The notes beneath the pieces were generated by a model. That model was not told the DNA's origin. It worked only from the letters and a program-made list of their open reading frames with translations, and searched no databases. Below are positions 32,687-37,195 of a DNA stretch of 37,195 nucleotides, piece after piece (position 1 is the first letter of the stretch; each line of letters opens with the position of its first letter). Where the stretch lies: assembly GCA_964410105.1 (NCBI GenBank), contig CAYPFY010000028.1, forward strand, positions 1 to 37,195, written 5' to 3'. A program made the position numbers and the translations under genes. This stretch comes from CAYPFY01 sp964410105. Lineage in GTDB: Bacteria > Bacteroidota > Ignavibacteria > UBA10030 > SZUA-254.

Positions 32687-33079
32687 ATGGCAGATGCGGT
32701 TCAACAACCGGCGAAAGCGCCCGCTCGAAAGAAACGTCCCAAGGAACTGGCCGTCATCGACCAGTCCGGCTGCACGGGGTGCGAGGTTTGCCTTGAGGTC
32801 TGCCCCGTCGATTGTATGTATGTCGTCGCAGGCCCGGAATATGATGTGCACAAGAAACTTGTCGAGATCGATCTCGATGTCTGTATCGGATGCAAGCTGT
32901 GTGTGAAGTATTGCCCCTGGGAGACGATCGAAATGATCGACAGCGAGAAGGCCTCCGAGGTCGCAAAGGAATGGACCCTGCGGACCGTCCTTCCCGACAA
33001 AGAATGGATGAAGGACTCCGAAGCCGAATCAGGCGATTTCTTCCCCACAGTCTTCTACGGTCCGAAACCCCAGGTTTAG
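32687..33079 (+). CDS. 2x[4Fe-4S] ferredoxin
   Basis: 130 residues. Two clusters: C29-T-G-C32-E-V-C35-L-E-V-C39-P and C66-I-G-C69-K-L-C72-V-K-Y-C76-P. The N-terminus is basic (KAPARKKRPK) and a C-terminal extension of about 50 residues (WTLRTVLPDKEWMKDSEAES) lies beyond the normal fold. It could deliver electrons to an oxidoreductase or be a subunit; no partner is in the window. I use ATG 32687 over TTG 32684. It follows aspartase by 51 bp. Confidence 0.9.
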   Translation: MADAVQQPAKAPARKKRPKELAVIDQSGCTGCEVCLEVCPVDCMYVVAGPEYDVHKKLVEIDLDVCIGCKLCVKYCPWETIEMIDSEKASEVAKEWTLRTVLPDKEWMKDSEAESGDFFPTVFYGPKPQV

Positions 33080-33257
33080 ACTCATGATCCCCGGGAGGCT
33101 GTCCCGACTATTCCCCAATAATGTCAGCGGGCTGAAGTCTATCTTTCGGGGGTGGATTTGTGCCTTTTTTGCCTTCCGGGCCGTCATTCCCGGAAGTGCC
33201 GAAAAACCGTGCGGTAGCTGAGGGATCTCCCAAGGTAAGAGACCCGCTCCCGGAGGA
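33080..33257. repeat. Intergenic region with interspersed repeat (copy B)
   Basis: It contains TCTTTCGGGGGT (33142-33153), GCCTTCCGGG (33171-33180) and TGCCGAAAAACCGTGCGG (33197-33214), the same order as copy A after tonB. It also has a perfect 8-bp stem CTTCCGGG/CCCGGAAG (33173-33180 with 33189-33196), and the stem-forming piece is absent in copy A. Confidence 0.5.
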
Positions 33258-33290
33258 TTTGTTATTTGTTTGATAAAATCCCTATATTTG
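33258..33290 (+). promoter_or_regulatory. Bacteroidota-type promoter for the RRM gene
   Basis: TTTG (33258-33261), 21 nt, TATATTTG (33283-33290). The exact TAnnTTTG is followed by an 80-nt leader; AGGAG lies close to ATG 33370. Confidence 0.7.
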
Positions 33291-33369
33291 CGTGCAGTGA
33301 CTTTCTTTCGATGAGCTCCCCTCACAACCAGACCCCAACGTCTCACCAAACCAACCACAGGAGTGCACC

Positions 33370-33642
33370 ATGAACATTTTTATCGGTAACCTCTCCCGGT
33401 CCGTGACCGAAGATGATCTTCGCTCGGCCTTCCAGGCCTTCGGCGCGATCACCAGCGTCAGTATCATCAAGGACAAATTTTCGGGAGAATCAAAGGGTTT
33501 CGGATTTGTCGAAATGGCAAAGAAAGAGGAAGCCGAAACTGCCATCAAGACCCTCAACGGAAAGGAAATGGGCGGGAAGCCGATCACCGTCAATGAGGCC
33601 CGGCCGCGGCCGGAGCGGGGCGGCGGCGGACGACGATACTAG
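33370..33642 (+). CDS. RRM-domain RNA-binding protein
   Basis: A 90-residue single RRM. RNP2 is IFIGNL (3-8) and RNP1 is KGFGFVEM (about 41-48). The fold is followed by a Gly/Arg-rich tail (RPRPERGGGGRRY). Such proteins are cold-shock-like RNA chaperones in many bacteria, including Bacteroidota and cyanobacteria. AGGAG lies shortly before the ATG. It has a separate promoter with a relatively long 80-nt leader, typical of a gene under post-transcriptional control, though no such mechanism is seen directly. Confidence 0.93.
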   Translation: MNIFIGNLSRSVTEDDLRSAFQAFGAITSVSIIKDKFSGESKGFGFVEMAKKEEAETAIKTLNGKEMGGKPITVNEARPRPERGGGGRRY

Positions 33643-34020
33643 TTTCCCGGAATTTTTCGTGGCGCATTCTCCGATCCCCTCGCATGATTGCGGGGCGGTC
33701 GGAGTCGTGAGCAAAGTCCTCGGGGAGGATCACAACACGTCGCCCGCTTCGGAACGAAAGGCGGGCGAAGTCATCGCGTTAGTCCCATCCGGAATGAACC
33801 CTCGTGCGAATGACGGGAAGTATTTGTAAAAGTTCGCTGCGGGCGACCTACAAAATCACCGAACCGGGCTGGGTCCATCATCCGGCGTTTGCGGGTAATG
33901 ACCCGGGGAGAAAAATCCTATCCCTGGAGCTGGTCCTTCCCGCGACTCCCGAGTTCTTAGATCCCAGACGAAGCCCGAGAGTAGGGCTCGGGCCGTCCGT
34001 TTTTCCGCTTGACTTTAGCG
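33643..34020. other. Non-coding hairpin-rich region
   Basis: No convincing gene. It contains a bulged hairpin with CTCCGA/TCGGAG arms at 33669-33704, TCCTC-GGG-GAGGA at 33717-33729, and a strong hairpin TCGCCCGC...GCGGGCGA with an inner TTCG/CGAA stem at 33740-33768. A further stem GCCCGAG/CTCGGGC (33973-33993) is followed by TTTTT at about 34000-34004, a possible weak terminator. No rRNA, tmRNA or RNase P pattern was recognised. It could be an untranslated structured RNA or decayed sequence. Confidence 0.4.
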
Positions 34021-34086
34021 GGCGTACAAAGAACCTTCAGCCGGCCTGAACACGCCACCGAAGCAGTTCAATACTCAAGACTGGAT
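34021..34086 (+). pseudogene. Possible decayed ComM/YifB C-terminal fragment (left)
   Basis: In one frame this reads GVQRTFSRPEHATEAVQYSR then LDG, close to the ComM/YifB ending (ARTIADL..IRPEHIAEAIQYRSLDR) with an internal gap. It then becomes non-coding. Only about 22 residues match, so this is weak; a better copy of the same tail lies at 36805-36936. Confidence 0.3.
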
Positions 34087-34282
34087 GGGAATCCAGGGGG
34101 AGGTCAGCGATGATCACCGGTTCGGTGAGAATTGGAAATCGGGTACGCTACAGCTGCTGGTGAGATGCTGCGAAGGGAATATGTGAGCAAAAGCGCGTTT
34201 GAGGTTTAAATTCTCTGTCCTGCCGATCATGCCCAACTGGCTGCGAACATGCCGAGGATTTGACAGAGCATCCAATCATTTT
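34087..34282. other. Non-coding spacer with small hairpins
   Basis: No gene seen. CTGGAT-GGGA-ATCCAG (34081-34096, a GNRA-type loop) and TCACCG-GTT-CGGTGA (34114-34128) are compact hairpins. Sequence composition turns A+T-rich towards the kinase gene. Confidence 0.35.
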
Positions 34283-36397
34283 TTAACGGATTTCTGCAAG
34301 AAGTGTTTTGAATTCCGGATCATCATGATAGGGAGAAAAATCCGGATCGGTTCTTACCCACTCAGAGACGTACTTGTATCCTTTGTGATATGCGTTTCGC
34401 AGACATGCGAATGCCTCCGTTTTGTCACCCATCAGGGCGTAGGTGCATGCACAATTATAGAGTGCAAGGCCATCATCGGGGTCTAATCGCAGGACCCTTT
34501 TAAGAGTAGCACATGCCTTGTCTTTCTCCCCCAATGATACATAGGGGCCTGCCACCCGGCTTAACACGATAACGTCATCGGGATTGACTTCCAATTTCCG
34601 TTCAGCAACTTCGACAAATTTGCGTCGCGCCTTCTCAGAAGCCTTTTCATCTCCCTTTCTTCGATAGGTCATTTCGATCTGCATCCAGGGTTCCTCGCTG
34701 TAGGGCTTGAGCTTCAGACATCGTTCATACCATTTCAGTGCAGCATCGTAATCTTTGAGAATATCGGAAATAATCCCTAACCAGCGGTGTGCATCATAAT
34801 GATCAGGATTTTGCTGTATGACAGTCTCCAACGTTCGCTGCGCCTCGGCATAACGCTTCTGATGAAAATAAACCATGGCTATGCCAAACTGCGCTTCGAT
34901 GGATTGGGGATCAAGATCGAGCGCGCGTTGGCTGCTCTCGATGGTTTTTCCCAGCCATTCGGGGCTGCCATCATAGAATGTGAACAGGTTGAAGCAGGCT
35001 TCCGCGAGAGCCGCGTGAGCAGCGGAGAAATTCGGATCGAGCGCAATTGCGCTTTCCAGCATGTGAATAGCCGCTTCGGTGTTTTTCCTTCCCCGCTTAA
35101 ACGTTAATTCCCGGCCGCGCAGGTAAAAATCATAGGCCCTGAGATCATCTGTCGGTTTCTTCGCGAGTGATTGTTTCTCAGAATCGGTGAGCGAGATTTT
35201 CAACGCTTCAACGATTTTTTGAGAAACTTCGGCTTGTACTTCAAAGATATCTTCGATGAGCCGGTCGAAACGATCGGCCCAGATGTGGAAACCCGTTCGC
35301 ACCTCGATGAGCTGTGCGGTGATACGAATTTTATTCACTCCCTTGCGGACGCTTCCTTCGACGACGTAATTGACCCGGAGCGTTTCTCCTACGTTGCGAG
35401 TGTTGACTTCCTTGTTGCGGAATGGAAAAACATCGGTTCGGGGGATGACTTTCAATCCCGAAATTTTCGAGAGGTCAGTGATGAGGTCTTCCGTCATGCC
35501 GGCGCAGAAATATTCGCTCTCCTTTTCGGAGCTCATGTTTTCGAAATAGAGCACGGCTACGGACTTGTCCCTTCCGGAGGACGGCATGCCTTCGCGCGGC
35601 GTTTTCCATTGCTGAATGAGTTCGGAAGCGGAGGAAATCCGGTTTGACGGATTCTTCTGGAGCAATCGTGCGACGAGGGACTGGACATGCTCGGGGATGT
35701 CGGGCCGCAATGTTCTGAGACCTTTTGGTTCGACATTCAAGATCTCGTAGATCAGGGCTGCTTCATGCATTCCCTGAAACGGGAGCCGAGATGTCAACAT
35801 CTCGTAGAGAATGACACCAAACGACCACAGGTCAGTCCTCTGATCGACCTCGTTCCCTTGAACCTGCTCGGGCGACATGTAAGAGATTGTTCCCACTGTT
35901 GTGCCAGTCTTTGTTAAACCGATGTCCCGGCCAAGTTTTGCGAGCCCGAAATCCATAATCCTGATGCGCCCGTCGTTTGCAACCATAATATTTTCCGATT
36001 TGATGTCACGATGGACAATTCCTCTCTCGTGTGCGGCCCTCAGTCCCTGTGCAATTTGCAGACCTAGTCCACTCACCCTTTCAATCGAAAGTTGTTCATT
36101 GCTGGACAGCACTTTAAGTGTCGTTCCTTCAATAAATTCCATGACAATAAACTGTTGTCCGTCAACTTCTTCGATAGCATGAATGGCACAGATGTTCGGG
36201 TGGTTCAACGCAGCGGCAGCCTGCCCCTCCTGGACAAAGCGAGATCGCTCTTCCTGTCCCGAAGTCAGACGTTGAGACAGAAACTTCAGCGCGACTACTC
36301 GCTTGAGTCTTGTGTCTTCGGCTTTATAGACGACACCCATGCCGCCCTCGCCGATCTTCTCCAGAATCCTATAGTGGGAAATTGTTTGGCCGATCAC
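34283..36397 (-). CDS. Ser/Thr protein kinase with TolB-like domain and TPRs
   Basis: 704 residues. The kinase domain (about 9-265) is intact: glycine loop G16-E-G-G-M-G21, K38 (VVALKF), H129-R-D131 with N136, D149-F-G, and SPEQ in place of APE. Residues about 285-410 form a TolB/adenylate-cyclase-associated-type domain (SVAVLYFENMSSEKESEYFC, YVVEGSVRK, IWADRFDR). About seven TPR motifs complete the protein (SAIALDPNFSAAHAALAEAC). No TM segment is present between kinase and sensor parts, unlike many relatives, so it should be cytosolic. It starts at GTG 36397. Its base composition is visibly lower in G+C than the rest of the window, which suggests acquisition. Confidence 0.93.
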   Translation of the reverse strand: MIGQTISHYRILEKIGEGGMGVVYKAEDTRLKRVVALKFLSQRLTSGQEERSRFVQEGQAAAALNHPNICAIHAIEEVDGQQFIVMEFIEGTTLKVLSSNEQLSIERVSGLGLQIAQGLRAAHERGIVHRDIKSENIMVANDGRIRIMDFGLAKLGRDIGLTKTGTTVGTISYMSPEQVQGNEVDQRTDLWSFGVILYEMLTSRLPFQGMHEAALIYEILNVEPKGLRTLRPDIPEHVQSLVARLLQKNPSNRISSASELIQQWKTPREGMPSSGRDKSVAVLYFENMSSEKESEYFCAGMTEDLITDLSKISGLKVIPRTDVFPFRNKEVNTRNVGETLRVNYVVEGSVRKGVNKIRITAQLIEVRTGFHIWADRFDRLIEDIFEVQAEVSQKIVEALKISLTDSEKQSLAKKPTDDLRAYDFYLRGRELTFKRGRKNTEAAIHMLESAIALDPNFSAAHAALAEACFNLFTFYDGSPEWLGKTIESSQRALDLDPQSIEAQFGIAMVYFHQKRYAEAQRTLETVIQQNPDHYDAHRWLGIISDILKDYDAALKWYERCLKLKPYSEEPWMQIEMTYRRKGDEKASEKARRKFVEVAERKLEVNPDDVIVLSRVAGPYVSLGEKDKACATLKRVLRLDPDDGLALYNCACTYALMGDKTEAFACLRNAYHKGYKYVSEWVRTDPDFSPYHDDPEFKTLLAEIR

Positions 36398-36432
36398 GTA
36401 AACGTTGCCGACAGTTACCAGAAAAGTAATAC

Positions 36433-36463
36433 CAAACTAGTCAGAATATCAATCAGTATCAAA
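36433..36463 (-). promoter_or_regulatory. Bacteroidota-type promoter for the kinase gene
   Basis: On the minus strand: TTTG (36463-36460), 20 nt, TAGTTTG (36439-36433), one base shorter than the full TAnnTTTG. The gene starts about 35 nt downstream. Confidence 0.45.
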
Positions 36464-36602
36464 CCCCGGAAAACTCACTCTATCTTCCCTCTTGTGAATC
36501 GGCTCATGCAAGTGAATCATGAAGGAAGGTCTCGGGTCGGATCGATCTTCTTCCCATTTATCGTCCCAGGATCAGTGGTCAGTTCCCCTGCCAACCTCCT
36601 TA
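36464..36602. other. Non-coding, degenerate sequence
   Basis: No gene is supported. Short open frames on both strands have no recognisable motif. It lies between the kinase promoter and the transposase remnant. Confidence 0.3.
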
Positions 36603-36716
36603 AACCAACCACGGCTGAATTCAGCCCTGCTTGATCTTCCCGCCCAGGGAGAGGTTGCATTGGGACGGATTGTAGCCAAGGAACCCGATGATTTTTGGCA
36701 AGAAGCACAATCTTGG
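36603..36716 (-). pseudogene. Possible IS110-type transposase C-terminal remnant
   Basis: On the minus strand a frame reads LCFLPKIIGFLGYNPSQCNL then SLGGKIKQG, stop, IQPWLV. This resembles the C-terminal IS110/IS116 signature (RFP..K.L..YLGL.PS....SGGK...I.KQG....RW.LV). An in-frame stop and short gaps show it is broken. No terminal repeats are visible, so it is a fragment, not an element. Confidence 0.4.
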
Positions 36717-36804
36717 GCTTATTCGATTCTTCTCCCATCTATTAACAGCCGAAGTAGTCACGTTCAGCGGATGCCCTGCATCCTCCTTCGAAAGCTCGAT
36801 GTTA

Positions 36805-36936
36805 AGAGGTGGTCAGAATAAATTGAAAGTGGCACGAACCATTGCCGACTTAGGCCAATCCCCTTACATTCGATTAGAACATATCAGAGAAGCGATTCGG
36901 TATCGAGGTTTGGATAGAGACCTATGGACCGTATAG
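36805..36936 (+). pseudogene. ComM/YifB (Mg-chelatase-like ATPase) C-terminal remnant
   Basis: The last about 36 codons of one frame read KVARTIADLGQSPYIRLEHI then REAIRYRGLDRDLWTV and a stop. That is the normal C-terminal end of the ComM/YifB family (LKVARTIADL...IRPEHI.EAIQYRSLDR..W). The upstream sequence in the frame is unrelated and no Walker motifs are present, so only the tail survives. The intact family acts in DNA processing and transformation (branch migration in naturally competent species). Confidence 0.65.
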
Positions 36937-37195
36937 ACCTTTCATGCCTTCACGAACGAATAAGAATGGAGCTACTCCTCCTGGTGTCCTGCCGAGTTTC
37001 GCCTGGAATTGATAATAATCAAGGACATATTGCATAACGATAAATATATATTGACAAACGATAAAGCTTTAGTTATATTTATGCACGTTATTAATTTATA
37101 GGAGGAACAGACTTTGAAACAAAGCTCAACAGTTTTCCTAGAGTCAATAGCAAATGTTGTGTAAATATTTCAGGCGGCGATCCGCACCTTGCGTT
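36937..37195. promoter_or_regulatory. AT-rich right end with strong promoter and repeated operator-like motif
   Basis: TTGACA (37051-37056), 17 nt, TATATT (37074-37079) is a consensus-like sigma-70 promoter; read as TTG-N20-TATATTTA it also fits the local promoter style. AACGATAAA occurs at 37036-37044 and 37057-37065, 21 bp apart (two helical turns), around the -35 box. AGGAGG (37100-37105) lies 8 nt before TTG 37114, which opens a frame of only 16 codons ending at 37164. The rest of this stretch shows no gene; whatever is regulated is broken or lies beyond the window. Confidence 0.45.

Noticed and set aside
33173..33196. CTTCCGGG/CCCGGAAG hairpin as a terminator
   Set aside because: It is followed by A-rich, not U-rich, sequence on the plus strand and no minus-strand gene ends there; it fits better as part of the interspersed repeat.
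33643..34282. tmRNA, RNase P RNA, tRNA or group II intron in the non-coding stretch
   Set aside because: None of the diagnostic conserved segments for these RNAs (tmRNA ends, P4 region, T-loop, domain V) was seen.
36829..36850. A second sigma-54-like promoter (TGGCAC ... TTGCC)
   Set aside because: Spacing between GG and GC is 11 nt rather than 10, and it falls inside the ComM remnant, where the bases are explained by coding.

Overview
The window looks like chromosome from a G+C-rich diderm of the FCB group, most likely Bacteroidota/Ignavibacteria-like. Three things point there. Two secreted proteins end in a type IX secretion (T9SS) sorting domain with the NPFNPST motif. There is a DUF3098-type small membrane protein and an ExbB-ExbD-ExbD-TonB-PstS-TPR cluster. 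At least seven intergenic regions carry a TTTG/TTG - 19-21 nt - TAnnTTTG-like element, the promoter form used by the primary sigma factor of Bacteroidota. No rRNA, tRNA, CRISPR array or intact transposase was found.

Layout. 1-1.96 kb: the 3' part of a secreted Ig-repeat protein with a T9SS tail, a hairpin terminator, and a small zinc-ribbon protein. 2.2-10 kb: a tightly packed or overlapping series aspS, AtuA-like protein, AtuA-like C-terminal domain protein, prfB, two LolC/E-type permeases and lolD. prfB carries the classical programmed +1 frameshift and is incomplete if read as one frame. A DUF3098 protein with its own promoter follows. 10.3-13.9 kb (minus): a secreted beta-propeller/amidohydrolase followed by a CheY-like regulator. 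14-15.4 kb: a 31-residue membrane peptide coupled to a second T9SS-tailed protein, then a receiver-only regulator. 15.4-17.1 kb (minus): an APC permease fused to a UspA domain.

17.2-26.3 kb is a regulatory plus envelope-energy block. A membrane histidine kinase and an NtrC-type sigma-54 activator overlap by 4 bp. They are followed by a textbook sigma-54 promoter (GG-N10-GC) in front of a STAS protein, ExbB, two ExbD, TonB, a small membrane protein, a PstS-like lipoprotein and a TPR protein. The simplest reading is that the two-component pair controls the Ton cluster; this is inference. 26.4-33.6 kb is metabolic: K+-independent H+-pyrophosphatase, class I fumarase, an alkyltransferase-like (ATL) protein, an unknown 4-TM protein, an aspartase that appears to start at CTG, a 2x[4Fe-4S] ferredoxin, and an RRM RNA-binding protein. 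Fumarase and aspartase both act on fumarate.

From about 33.65 kb gene density drops, and from about 34.2 kb base composition becomes clearly more A+T-rich. This end holds hairpin-rich non-coding DNA, a Ser/Thr kinase-TolB-like-TPR protein on the minus strand, and decayed fragments: a ComM/YifB C-terminus, a weaker second one on the other side of the kinase, and an IS110-like transposase piece. The last 150 bases carry a consensus-like promoter with a duplicated AACGATAAA motif. This looks like a gene-acquisition and decay zone.
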